DNA from: Candidatus Melainabacteria bacterium MEL.A1
GTDB taxonomy: Bacteria > Cyanobacteriota > Vampirovibrionia > Gastranaerophilales > Gastranaerophilaceae
Length of the DNA stretch: 64,000 bases
Assembly (NCBI GenBank): GCA_001765415.1
Contig: CP017245.1
Coordinates: forward strand, 806,001 to 870,000
Reading direction: 5' to 3'
The first letter of the stretch is position 1, and each line of letters opens with the position of its first letter. A program made the translations under genes and the position numbers. Positions 46,498-55,118 of this stretch are shown here, one piece after another. The notes under the pieces are model-generated. The model worked only from the letters and a program-made list of their open reading frames with translations. It was not told the DNA's origin and did not search any database.

Positions 46498-47493
46498 ATG
46501 AAAAAAGAACTTGAAAAATACGGCTTACTTACAGATGAAATATCCGATGAAAATGTAAATTTTCATGATTTGGAAGAAGATGACGAAGATGTTTTGGAAA
46601 CCGTTGAAGATCCGAAAGTACAGGAAAATCTCTCAACAGTAAACTCTGATGACAGTGTAAAAATTTATTTGCAACAAATCGGAAAAATTCCACTACTTTC
46701 ACATGAACAAGAACTTGATTTAGCAAAGAAAATTTATGAAGACCACGACGAGTTTTCAAAAAATTTGCTTGTTAACGCAAATCTTCGTCTTGTTGTAAGT
46801 ATTGCAAAAAAATATATAGGTCGTGGGCTTTCGTTCCTTGACTTAATCCAAGAAGGCAATATGGGCTTGATGAAAGCAGCCGGTAGATTTGATTACACCA
46901 AAGGATACAAATTTTCAACTTATGCAACATGGTGGATTCAGCAATCTATAACTCGTGCAATCGCAGACAAAGCAAGGATTATCAGACTTCCTATCCACAT
47001 GATTGAATCTTTAGGAAAAATTCGCCGAGCAACAATAGATTTGACAACAGAACTCGGACACACTCCTACAAAACAAGAAATTGCGTACAGATTGGGAGTT
47101 CCGGTTAATAAACTATCTGCAATCGTAAAATCAGCTCAATCAACAATAAGCATGGAAACTCCGGCAAGTTCATCAGAAGATTCTTCTAAAATTGCCGATT
47201 TCTTAGTTGATGAAGATTCTATCGCTCCTGATAACAGAGTTTCTCAAGAAAATTTATTTGAAGATATCAGAAAGATGCTAAACCAACTTAGTCCCAAAGA
47301 ACGTGACGTTTTGATTTTACGCTATGGATTAGATAACAACGGCTCAAAGAAAACTCTTGATGAAATCGGCTCACAATACGGTGTTTCAAGAGAGCGTATT
47401 CGCCAAATCGAGAACCGTGCAATTTCTAAATTAAAAAAATTGTGCAAAAACAAAAAACTTGCAGTAGGTTTAAAAAATTATTTTGGAGAATAA
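46498..47493 (+). CDS. rpoD: RNA polymerase sigma-70 factor (primary type, lacking region 1.1)
   Basis: A 331-residue sigma factor with regions 1.2-4: [20 protein letters not shown], region 2 [18 protein letters not shown] and [18 protein letters not shown], region 3, and region 4 [20 protein letters not shown]. The acidic N-terminus is short and there is no region 1.1 or large non-conserved insert. Primary sigma is likely, since the window's promoters fit TTGACA-17-TATAAT, but a group 2 factor cannot be excluded. AGGAGAGAG precedes the ATG; a terminator follows. Confidence 0.92.
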   Translation: MKKELEKYGLLTDEISDENVNFHDLEEDDEDVLETVEDPKVQENLSTVNSDDSVKIYLQQIGKIPLLSHEQELDLAKKIYEDHDEFSKNLLVNANLRLVVSIAKKYIGRGLSFLDLIQEGNMGLMKAAGRFDYTKGYKFSTYATWWIQQSITRAIADKARIIRLPIHMIESLGKIRRATIDLTTELGHTPTKQEIAYRLGVPVNKLSAIVKSAQSTISMETPASSSEDSSKIADFLVDEDSIAPDNRVSQENLFEDIRKMLNQLSPKERDVLILRYGLDNNGSKKTLDEIGSQYGVSRERIRQIENRAISKLKKLCKNKKLAVGLKNYFGE

Positions 47494-47525
47494 CCAAATA
47501 ATATTGCAAAAAATTTTAACAACAA

Positions 47526-47559
47526 AAAAAGACCACCCATTTAAAAGAGTGGTCTTTTT
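47526..47559. terminator. Bidirectional terminator between rpoD and rpsA
   Basis: AAAAAGACCAC (47526-47536) and GTGGTCTTTTT (47549-47559) form an 11-bp stem serving both convergent genes. Confidence 0.9.
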
Positions 47560-47578
47560 AGTATTTTTAAACAATTAC

Positions 47579-48649
47579 TTATTCAGCGTCTTTGTTAATA
47601 TCCTTGATGCTCAAAGCAATTCTGTGTTCTTGTGGAGTGAATTTCTTAATAAGAACTTCAACACTGTCACCAACTTTGAATTGGTTAAATGGATTTACGT
47701 TTTCGTTGCTCATTTCAGAAACAGGTAATAATGCTTCTACTCCAGGGAAAATATTGATAAATGCGCCAAATCCGGTAACTTTATTAACAGTTCCTTTGAT
47801 TACTTGACCTTCTTCAAATTGACCTTCAATTTGTTGCCAAGGATCTTCACCCATTCTTTTCAAAGACAAAGAAATTCTTTTTAATTCATTATCAATTTTG
47901 ATGATTTTAACTTCAATAGTTTCGCCCAAAGAAATTACGTCAGATGGGTGTTTAATTCTTGACCAAGAAATTTCAGAGATTGGTAACAAACCGTCAATAC
48001 CGTTGATGTCAACAAAAGCACCAAAATCAGCAATTCTTACAACTTCACCTTTAACAACTTGACCTTCTTCTAGTTCTGACAAAATATTATCAACAACTTG
48101 ATCTCTTTGTTCTGCAACAGCTTGTCTTTGAGATAGGATAAGTTTGTTTTTCTTAGGATCTGCTTCTAAAACTTTAACTTCGATTTTTGTATCAATCAAA
48201 CCGTCAAATGGAGTACCGGTTCTCAATTGAGATGATGGAATGAAACCTTTCAAATCAGCAACATCAACTAAAACACCGCCTTTAACGATTGAAACAACTT
48301 TAGCAAGAATTGTATCACCTTGTGTTTTTGCATCGTTAAGTTGAGCCCAAGCTTGAGCATAAGCAAGTCTTTTTAGAGAAAGAACCATACCGTCTTCGTC
48401 GTTTTCTTCTTTCAATACGTAAAATTCTCTTTCTTCTCCAATGTCCATAGCATCAGCATTATCAGAAGAAGATATTTCTTTGTTAGGCAAGAATGCTTCT
48501 GTTTTAGCACCTTTTACGCTAACCAAGTATCCATCGCTTTCTTTTTTCAAAACTGTACCTTCAACTATATCGGCTACAGAATAAGATTTTGAGAAAGATT
48601 CTTCTAATAATCTTTCAAATTCATCCATTTTGTCTAATGTTTGTGTCAT
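47579..48649 (-). CDS. rpsA: 30S ribosomal protein S1 (four S1 domains)
   Basis: A 356-residue S1 with four OB-fold S1 repeats: about 25-90 (VEGTVLKKESDGYLVSVKGA), 108-175, 193-262 (GEVVRIADFGAFVDINGIDG) and 279-348 (GTVNKVTGFGAFINIFPGVE). S1 delivers mRNA to the 30S subunit, especially those with weak Shine-Dalgarno. E. coli S1 has six domains; shorter forms are usual in Cyanobacteria and several other phyla. Confidence 0.94.
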   Translation of the reverse strand: MTQTLDKMDEFERLLEESFSKSYSVADIVEGTVLKKESDGYLVSVKGAKTEAFLPNKEISSSDNADAMDIGEEREFYVLKEENDEDGMVLSLKRLAYAQAWAQLNDAKTQGDTILAKVVSIVKGGVLVDVADLKGFIPSSQLRTGTPFDGLIDTKIEVKVLEADPKKNKLILSQRQAVAEQRDQVVDNILSELEEGQVVKGEVVRIADFGAFVDINGIDGLLPISEISWSRIKHPSDVISLGETIEVKIIKIDNELKRISLSLKRMGEDPWQQIEGQFEEGQVIKGTVNKVTGFGAFINIFPGVEALLPVSEMSNENVNPFNQFKVGDSVEVLIKKFTPQEHRIALSIKDINKDAE

Positions 48650-48751
48650 TTTTATTTATTTTCCTTTCTTAAGATAAATTTTATTTTATCGGTGGAACAA
48701 TTCTCCACCATACTTTGAACTTTTCCCTTCGCTAATTTCGTCATCTTGGCG

Positions 48752-48830
48752 CCTAGCGAAAGATCCTCTTTAATAAATTAATGGGGATTCTTCGGATTCA
48801 AATTACTATTGCCTTCAGAATGACGACTAA
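48752..48830. repeat. CATTCTG/CAGAATG-type inverted repeat between ispH and rpsA
   Basis: CGTCATCTTGGCG and CAGAATGACG bracket GGATTCTTCGGATTC; this matches the arrangement at 12433-12478. Upstream, GGTGGAACAATTCTCCACC near 48694 is a small hairpin. The spacer 48650-48852 holds no gene. Confidence 0.5.
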
Positions 48831-48852
48831 TAGTAATCCCTTTTGTAACGGA

Positions 48853-49749
48853 CTACGCCTCTTTGCATCTAATCCGCTTTTCCACTCTTTCAATAACATT
48901 TTGCGGAGTTGATGCTCCGGCAGTTATTGAGATATTTTTTGATTTTTCAATCAAATCTTTATACAAATCCAACTCATCATCATTTTCAATATGAATTGTT
49001 TTTGTGATATCTTTTAGAATTTCTGCCAAGTGAGTTGTATTTGCGCTTTTTTTAGAGCCAACAACAATTACCAAATCACTTTCTTTAGCTAATTCTTTAG
49101 CTTCAGATTGGCGCATTGAAGTACTTTTACAAATCGTATTTGCGACATGGACCTCTTTTGCAACAGAAATCAAATAATCAACAATGCTTGTCAAAGTCGA
49201 AATTCTTTGAGTAGTTTGAACTACAACCCCAACTCGTTTGTGTGCTTTAATTTGAGCTTCATATTCTTTTAATTGTTCAACAGATGCAGCCACAACAACA
49301 TTATCACTATACAATTTTGCATTTGCCTTAATCGCAATAACTTCAGGATGTTCAGACTTTCCAACAACTACAACAAAGTAATCTTCTTTTGCTAATTCAA
49401 TGGCTTTTTGTTGAACTTTTTTAACGTCAAGACACGTCAAATCCACAGGTTCAAATCCTGCTTGTTTAATTTTTTCAATAACTTCAGGGCTTTCACCATG
49501 ACTTCTGATAACACAAATCCCATCACCATGCTCAGGAATTTCGGTCAAAGTTTTAATCCCTAATTTCTCAAGTTCATGAATAACCTGTGTATTATGAATA
49601 AGTTCCCCAAGAACAAACACATTTTTGTTTGGGTTTTCGGCTTTTAATTTTTTAACGGTTTCGACGGCTCTTTTAACACCGTAGCAAAAACCTGCATATT
49701 TCGCTAATTTTATATTTTTTTCAGGCAATTTGTAATTGTCTTCTTTCAA
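48853..49749 (-). CDS. ispH: 4-hydroxy-3-methylbut-2-enyl diphosphate reductase
   Basis: A 298-residue IspH, last enzyme of the MEP isoprenoid pathway. The three cluster cysteines lie in AGFCYGVKRAVE, DLTCLDVKKVQ and NTICKSTSMRQ; HSGES-like RSHGESPEV and TAGASTPQNVIERV are also present. The start is a TTG without a good ribosome site; a nearby in-frame TTG could serve instead, so the start is uncertain by a few residues. Confidence 0.94.
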   Translation of the reverse strand: MKEDNYKLPEKNIKLAKYAGFCYGVKRAVETVKKLKAENPNKNVFVLGELIHNTQVIHELEKLGIKTLTEIPEHGDGICVIRSHGESPEVIEKIKQAGFEPVDLTCLDVKKVQQKAIELAKEDYFVVVVGKSEHPEVIAIKANAKLYSDNVVVAASVEQLKEYEAQIKAHKRVGVVVQTTQRISTLTSIVDYLISVAKEVHVANTICKSTSMRQSEAKELAKESDLVIVVGSKKSANTTHLAEILKDITKTIHIENDDELDLYKDLIEKSKNISITAGASTPQNVIERVEKRIRCKEA

Positions 49750-49841
49750 TTGAACTCGTGTTATAAAAAGATTGCGATGCTACACTCGCAATAACAAATA
49801 TATCACTGTAACTCCATTAAAATATAAAAACACCCAAAATG

Positions 49842-49875
49842 CAAGCCCCTGAAAAACATTCAGAGGCTTGTTTTT
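49842..49875. terminator. Terminator-like hairpin after the large gene at 49896
   Basis: CAAGCCCCTGAA (49842-49853) and TTCAGAGGCTTG (49859-49870) form a 12-bp stem with one mismatch; five T follow on the plus strand and CATTTT on the minus. It probably terminates the minus-strand gene. Confidence 0.6.
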
Positions 49876-49895
49876 CCTACAAATTCTTACCTGAT

Positions 49896-52598
49896 TTATG
49901 CGAGAATAATACCGTTCTTATCTTTTTTGAAAAGTTCTTTTGTATCAAAATCTTTTGGAATTGAGAAATTGTTAATTGTTTTTGCAGTAACCGGTTCTGT
50001 TTCGGCACTTGCTAAATCGTTTTCTCCACCCAAATGCAATCTATCTCTCAAAAATTTGAAACTTGGATTTGTTTCAGCTTTAAACAAAATTGTTGCCTCA
50101 ACAATGTTTTGAAGATCTGTTTTCAAGCCCATATTGTACATTGCTTCTGCAGTTGTAACATCGCTTTCAACCAATGTTTTGAATGTATTCTTGTAATAAG
50201 TTCCAATTAAATTGTAAACAGTTTGCCTACTTTTACCTGATGGAAGGCTTTTCAAATACTCAATCTTTTCCATTGGAGTAGCATTATCAAACAATCTTAC
50301 ATAATAGTCACGACGTTCAGTTGAAGAAAGTTGGGCAATTTCTGCTTTTGTTAAAGTTCCGTTTGCGAATTTTGTTTGAAGGTCTGAGTTATCAGAAATA
50401 CCGGCAAGCTCCATAACTGCTTGTTTCAACGCAATTTGTTGCGCATCTGGAGATTTAATAGACGGAAGAACTTCATTAACCGCAACAGCAATAGCTTTTT
50501 CATTGCCAGACTTGTAAACTGTGCTTAGAGCTTCAACCTGAGCTTTTGCATCAAGACCTTTTATTTGAGAAGTTAATGACTGAGAATATTTATCAGCCTC
50601 TGCGCCTTTAAAATGTTTATTTATACTGTTATATGTTCCATCAAAGGCTTCAGCTTGTGCATCAGCATGCAATGTCCTGATAATATCGTTTTCTGCAACA
50701 TATTTAGCAGCTGCAGCATTTTTATCAGTAGTCATATTCAAGACTCTTGCTTGCGCACCTTTTACGAAATCTCTTGCCTTATTTGCTGTATCTATAGCAA
50801 CTTCATCATTAAAATAATCACTATTAGTAATACAAGCTTGAGCTTTTACCGCAGTTTCCGCATCGTGAATAGTTGCGTTGGCTGAAGTTGTATTTTTCAA
50901 AACTTCTGTATCATTGATTTGGGCGTTAGATTCAGCGTTTTCTAACTTCATTTCATCAAATTTTGCACTGCTATATTCTGGTTTTGCTAATACATAAGAT
51001 ACAGTATTTGCAGAATTTATACCAGTTGCTTTTAAATACAGATTATTTGAATTTGCGGCTTTTACTTTTGCTTTATTAAAATCAGCTCTCTGCGTTGCAT
51101 CCATTTCTGTATAATTTGAAGATGCAGCAAGCAATGTTTCAACTCTACCCGCTAATTCAGGGCATTCTTTCATATATCTTGCAAAAATCTTTGAAGATGA
51201 TAATGAACGGTTATACCTGATAAAGTGTGCAATATATTCAGTTTTTTCTGCTTTAGACATACCATCCGTCTTATTTCCGATATACGCAATAACAGTACCA
51301 GCCTCTAAATCAGAGCCATGAACATATTCTTTTGTTTGAGCTTTATAATTTTCAACATCTGCAGCAACTTTCTTCTCGTAATCAGTTTGAGGTTGCGGCA
51401 TTAGTTTTCCAAAATTTCTTAACTCTTTATTTTCTTCAGAATTTAATGTTTCTTTTAAAATACTATACGCTTTTCGTTCTTCTGGAGATAAAGTTTCCCC
51501 TTTTTTAATTTTTGCAGAAAGCGTATTAAATTCTTTATCTAATTCCAAAATATTTTGAGCTTTTGCTTCCTTAACAATTTGTTGATTGCTTGGTTCAGCC
51601 ATCATTTTGTTGTATCTTGCATATTGTTTTTGTTCAACATCTGTTAGTTTTTCGCCGTTTTTAACTTTTTCTTTCAATGCAGAATGCAACAATTCATCTT
51701 CTGATAAATTGTAATATTTAACATATAGCCCAACACTTTTTGTATCAAGAATATCACCAATCTTTTCGCCTGTTTTTTGTTCAAGAATTTTGGTAACTTC
51801 ACTGTTCAACATTTTTGATTGAGACAAATATTCTTCATCGTTTTTGTTTAAATTAGAAGGGTTAAATTCTTTTTCTTCAAAAAGATATTGTTCAATTAAT
51901 TCTTTTCTTTCATATTCATCTTTTTTCATGAAATCAACAATAGAAACACCTTCTGCATTTGCAGCCTGAATAGCCCTCATGATGCCATCAATTACAATTT
52001 CTTTTGCATTTTCAGGAACTTTATCATCATATTTATTTTTTACATTCTTTAATCTTTCGTCACTGTTAATAAAAGTCTTTACTTTTTCAACTTCAGTTTT
52101 CTTTTCTTCATCAGAAAGTTTATCCCATTCTTCTTTAGAATGAGCATTTGCAATAACTTTATCTTTATCTTTTACACCATAAATATATATATTTCTTGCA
52201 ACTTCTGAATAACAGATTTCTGTCTTGCCGACCAAATCTTTTTTGTTATATTCAGCCTTAATATCTTTAATTTCAGGAGTTGAAGTAGAAGTTTTTTCAA
52301 CTTTTGCATCTTGTTTTTCTGTTTTACTTTCAACTAAAGTCGGTGTTTTTACAGAAAAATTATCAATAATCTCATATTGTTCAGCTGGTGATAATGTATC
52401 AAAATTAGGATTTTGCGCTTTAATTGCATTATACTGATCTAAAGTAATATTTAACTTCTTTAACAAAGCAAGTTTATTAGTATCTGTCATTTGAACAGAT
52501 ACAGTCTTAGAGCCAGATGTAGTGTTGGCAGCTTTTAAGCCGGAATTAACACCTGTAGATATTTTTATATTTGAATTATCTATATTAAAACTGTTCAT
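49896..52598 (-). CDS. Large lineage-specific helical protein
   Basis: A 900-residue protein, start at 52598 (MNSFNIDNSNIKISTGVNSG) behind AAGAGAG; the longer frame adds 21 residues without a site. It is almost wholly alpha-helical, rich in Ala, Lys, Glu and Asn, with segments such as NILELDKEFNTLSAKIKKGE and QAEAFDGTYNSINKHFKGAE. No signal peptide or membrane helix is seen. I do not recognise a domain. It lies 90 bases after the unknown gene at 52690 in the same direction and could share its transcript. A structural or exported role is speculation. Confidence 0.75.
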   Translation of the reverse strand: MNSFNIDNSNIKISTGVNSGLKAANTTSGSKTVSVQMTDTNKLALLKKLNITLDQYNAIKAQNPNFDTLSPAEQYEIIDNFSVKTPTLVESKTEKQDAKVEKTSTSTPEIKDIKAEYNKKDLVGKTEICYSEVARNIYIYGVKDKDKVIANAHSKEEWDKLSDEEKKTEVEKVKTFINSDERLKNVKNKYDDKVPENAKEIVIDGIMRAIQAANAEGVSIVDFMKKDEYERKELIEQYLFEEKEFNPSNLNKNDEEYLSQSKMLNSEVTKILEQKTGEKIGDILDTKSVGLYVKYYNLSEDELLHSALKEKVKNGEKLTDVEQKQYARYNKMMAEPSNQQIVKEAKAQNILELDKEFNTLSAKIKKGETLSPEERKAYSILKETLNSEENKELRNFGKLMPQPQTDYEKKVAADVENYKAQTKEYVHGSDLEAGTVIAYIGNKTDGMSKAEKTEYIAHFIRYNRSLSSSKIFARYMKECPELAGRVETLLAASSNYTEMDATQRADFNKAKVKAANSNNLYLKATGINSANTVSYVLAKPEYSSAKFDEMKLENAESNAQINDTEVLKNTTSANATIHDAETAVKAQACITNSDYFNDEVAIDTANKARDFVKGAQARVLNMTTDKNAAAAKYVAENDIIRTLHADAQAEAFDGTYNSINKHFKGAEADKYSQSLTSQIKGLDAKAQVEALSTVYKSGNEKAIAVAVNEVLPSIKSPDAQQIALKQAVMELAGISDNSDLQTKFANGTLTKAEIAQLSSTERRDYYVRLFDNATPMEKIEYLKSLPSGKSRQTVYNLIGTYYKNTFKTLVESDVTTAEAMYNMGLKTDLQNIVEATILFKAETNPSFKFLRDRLHLGGENDLASAETEPVTAKTINNFSIPKDFDTKELFKKDKNGIILA

Positions 52599-52689
52599 TT
52601 TATAGCTCTCTTTTTTATCACTACTCATGTAAAAACATGCTAAAACGTTCAATTTCAGCATGTTTTCAAATATTTACAATTCGTAATAT

Positions 52690-53796
52690 TTATTCAATTA
52701 TAGGCATTATCATGCCGTCTTCAACTAAATATTTTGTATCTCTTTCTTGTTTTTCAACTACTTCTTTCAAAATATCTACTTTATTTTGATCAAAGAAACG
52801 AGCAATTTTTGAAGTCAAAACATCATCTTGAATAAAGAAAGTTTTTCGTTTACCGTTTTTATCTTTACCAACCAACATCACTTTTCCATATTCAAAATTC
52901 TTTTCGTTAGCCATTTTAGGATTTATAGTAACAACGTCTCTATAAATCCCCCTAACTTGCAATTCAGGATATCCATCTTTTTGAAGTGTCATATCATCAG
53001 CAGTTTCCCCAGCGCCATCAGGAGAATAAATTCTCAACATATATCTTTCTTTGTCACCATCTAATACACCATCAGCACAAAGTTGACCAAATGATGAAAC
53101 CATTGGTTGTGCATCTTTCATAATATCACCATTCGGTACGTTTTGGAGTTCTCTATATGTAAGACGAAGTCCTTTATTGTAGTTATACATCTTAGCTTGA
53201 CCGTGATTATCTGCAGAATTTATTGCATCTTCAATATATTTAATTTCTTCCTTACTAACCGCTAATTCATCAGAAAAATCTTTTTTCAATTTCAATGTTT
53301 TAGAAGAAAAAGTTCTACCCTTTGAACCGTCATCTCCCATAATAGTAAGTCTTGAATTATTAATACCAATTACTTCACCCAATTCACTATCAAGATTGCT
53401 TCTATCATTCAAAATCATTGAGTAAACAATTTTATCAAATCCGGTTCCACCCTTAGTATTAATCAACTTAACTTGTGGAGTATAGTGTCCTAAACCGGCA
53501 CTATACTTAGGTGCAAACGTTTTTGATGCAAAAACTTTTTGAGATGATTGCTCTACTTCATCAACCATTTCAATTTTATTTGGTTCTTCGAATACAACAG
53601 TATCCAATGGTTTTGCTGAAACAGATGCTGAATTAATCGCCAATATCGTTGCTGCAAGAGGAACTGCTAACTTGTGATGAACAGGATTTGAAAAACTATT
53701 CCCATTCTCATTATTTTGTCTATTTTTCCTACCTTCAAAATTTACCTGATTGTAACCGTTCGTATATGATACCGGTGAAATTGGTCTAATTGACAT
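52690..53796 (-). CDS. Lineage-specific protein with N-terminal tag and one membrane segment
   Basis: A 368-residue protein. The N-terminus MSIRPISPVSYTNGYNQVNF followed by EGRK precedes an Asn-rich stretch and one hydrophobic helix at about 43-60 (KLAVPLAATILAINSASVSA) ending in an AxA-like site, so it could be an internal or delayed signal sequence. The rest is a beta-rich exported-looking domain (RLTIMGDDGSKGRTF, KVMLVGKDKNGKRKTFFIQD). AGGGG precedes the ATG. Family not recognised. It is followed by the 900-residue protein. Confidence 0.7.
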   Translation of the reverse strand: MSIRPISPVSYTNGYNQVNFEGRKNRQNNENGNSFSNPVHHKLAVPLAATILAINSASVSAKPLDTVVFEEPNKIEMVDEVEQSSQKVFASKTFAPKYSAGLGHYTPQVKLINTKGGTGFDKIVYSMILNDRSNLDSELGEVIGINNSRLTIMGDDGSKGRTFSSKTLKLKKDFSDELAVSKEEIKYIEDAINSADNHGQAKMYNYNKGLRLTYRELQNVPNGDIMKDAQPMVSSFGQLCADGVLDGDKERYMLRIYSPDGAGETADDMTLQKDGYPELQVRGIYRDVVTINPKMANEKNFEYGKVMLVGKDKNGKRKTFFIQDDVLTSKIARFFDQNKVDILKEVVEKQERDTKYLVEDGMIMPIIE

Positions 53797-54007
53797 GGTT
53801 TTTACCCCTACTATTTTTACTTATTTCATTTTTAAGACCTATACAAAAAATTTTTTGCTAGGTTAATTATTCATTAATTCCCTCTAAAGGTTATTATAAC
53901 AATAGATTTCGGGTTTTGTAAAATGATATATACGATATTAATATTTCTTTACACTTGCGCCGTTTTTTTGTTTGTTGTAATCTACATGGTGATATTAAGA
54001 CTAATTA

Positions 54008-54022
54008 CTACAAGCGTTGTAG
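54008..54022 (+). promoter_or_regulatory. 15-bp palindrome in the fba leader
   Basis: CTACAAGCGTTGTAG is a perfect palindrome 30 bases before the fba start. It could be an operator or a small mRNA hairpin. The 255-bp spacer 53797-54051 has no other gene. Confidence 0.45.
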
Positions 54023-54051
54023 AAATACATACAGAAAGAAGGAGAACTCAA

Positions 54052-55011
54052 ATGAGTGAAAGAAAATTAGTTGGAACAGGCGAAATGTTCAAAAAAGCAT
54101 TAGCTGGCAAATATGCTATCGGTGCTTACAACGTTAACAACATGGAAATTTTGCAAGGTATTGCAGAAGCTGCTGAAGAAACTAGATCACCAATCATCTT
54201 GCAAGTATCAGCAGGTGCTAGAAAATACGCTAACCAAACTTACTTAATCAAATTGGTTGAAGCTGCTCTAGCTACAACTACAGTTCCTATCGCTTTACAC
54301 TTGGATCACGGTGCTGATTTTGAAATTTGTAAAGCTTGTATCGACGGTGGTTTCTCATCTGTTATGATTGATGGTTCTAGATTCCCATTAGAAGAAAACA
54401 TCAGAGTAACTAAAGAAGTTGTTGACTACGCTCACAAACACGGCGTTTCTGTTGAAGCAGAACTTGGCAAATTAGCTGGTGTTGAAGATGACGTAAAAGT
54501 TCACGCTAAAGATTCAACTTACACAGATCCAGCTGAAGCAGTTAGATTTGTAAAAGAAACTGGTTGTGATTCTTTGGCAGTTGCTATCGGAACTTCTCAC
54601 GGTGCTTACAAATTCTCTGGCGAAGCTAAATTAGACTTCGAAAGACTTGCTGAAATCAAAAAAGCTTTAGAAGATGCTGGTTTCCCTGACTATCCATTAG
54701 TATTGCACGGTTCTTCATCAGTTCCTGCTGAATTTGTTGCTAAATGTAATAAATTTGGTGGTCAATTGCCTAACGCTCAAGGTGTTCCAGAAGATATGCT
54801 TAACTACGCTTCTAAACACGGTGTAGCTAAAATCAACATTGATACAGACTTGAGATTGGCTATGACTTCAACTATCAGAGAATTTTTCGTTGAACATCCT
54901 GAAAAATTCGACCCACGTGAATACATGGGACCTGGTAGAACAGCTGTTAAAGAAATGGTTATGCACAAAATGCGTGACGTTCTTGGAACTGCTGGCCACG
55001 CTGATGACTAG
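54052..55011 (+). CDS. fba: Fructose-bisphosphate aldolase, class II
   Basis: A 319-residue zinc aldolase of glycolysis and gluconeogenesis: ALHLDHGADFEICKACIDGG, GVSVEAELGKLAGVEDDV, LAVAIGTSHGAYKF, LVLHGSSSVP and VAKINIDTDLRLAMTS. The ATG at 54052 follows AAGGAG; the open frame continues 43 codons upstream as a hydrophobic stretch that I reject. Codon use (GCT, GGT, AAA, GTT) looks like a highly expressed gene. A clear terminator follows. Confidence 0.97.
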   Translation: MSERKLVGTGEMFKKALAGKYAIGAYNVNNMEILQGIAEAAEETRSPIILQVSAGARKYANQTYLIKLVEAALATTTVPIALHLDHGADFEICKACIDGGFSSVMIDGSRFPLEENIRVTKEVVDYAHKHGVSVEAELGKLAGVEDDVKVHAKDSTYTDPAEAVRFVKETGCDSLAVAIGTSHGAYKFSGEAKLDFERLAEIKKALEDAGFPDYPLVLHGSSSVPAEFVAKCNKFGGQLPNAQGVPEDMLNYASKHGVAKINIDTDLRLAMTSTIREFFVEHPEKFDPREYMGPGRTAVKEMVMHKMRDVLGTAGHADD

Positions 55012-55012
55012 T

Positions 55013-55048
55013 GTTGTTGGTTCATACATCATATATTGATGTATTGTT
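55013..55048 (+). repeat. TTCATAC repeat, copy 4
   Basis: TTGTTGGTTCATACATCATA then TATTGATGTATTGTTCTCGCAC closely matches the second tandem unit at 32653-32701. It sits between the fba stop and its terminator. Confidence 0.6.
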
Positions 55049-55063
55049 CTCGCACAAATAATA

Positions 55064-55094
55064 AAAAAGAACAGGTGATGAGCCTGTTCTTTTT
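55064..55094. terminator. Bidirectional terminator between fba and the 55119 gene
   Basis: AAAAAGAACAGG (55064-55075) and CCTGTTCTTTTT (55083-55094) form a 12-bp perfect stem, serving both convergent genes. Confidence 0.9.
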
Positions 55095-55118
55095 GTTTGT
55101 TATTATTTTTACTGTTTC

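Noticed and set aside
53923..54051. Hydrophobic 43-residue extension of Fba or a separate small membrane protein
   Set aside because: Fba is cytoplasmic and its proper start at 54052 has AAGGAG; the extension has no ribosome site and overlaps the promoter region.
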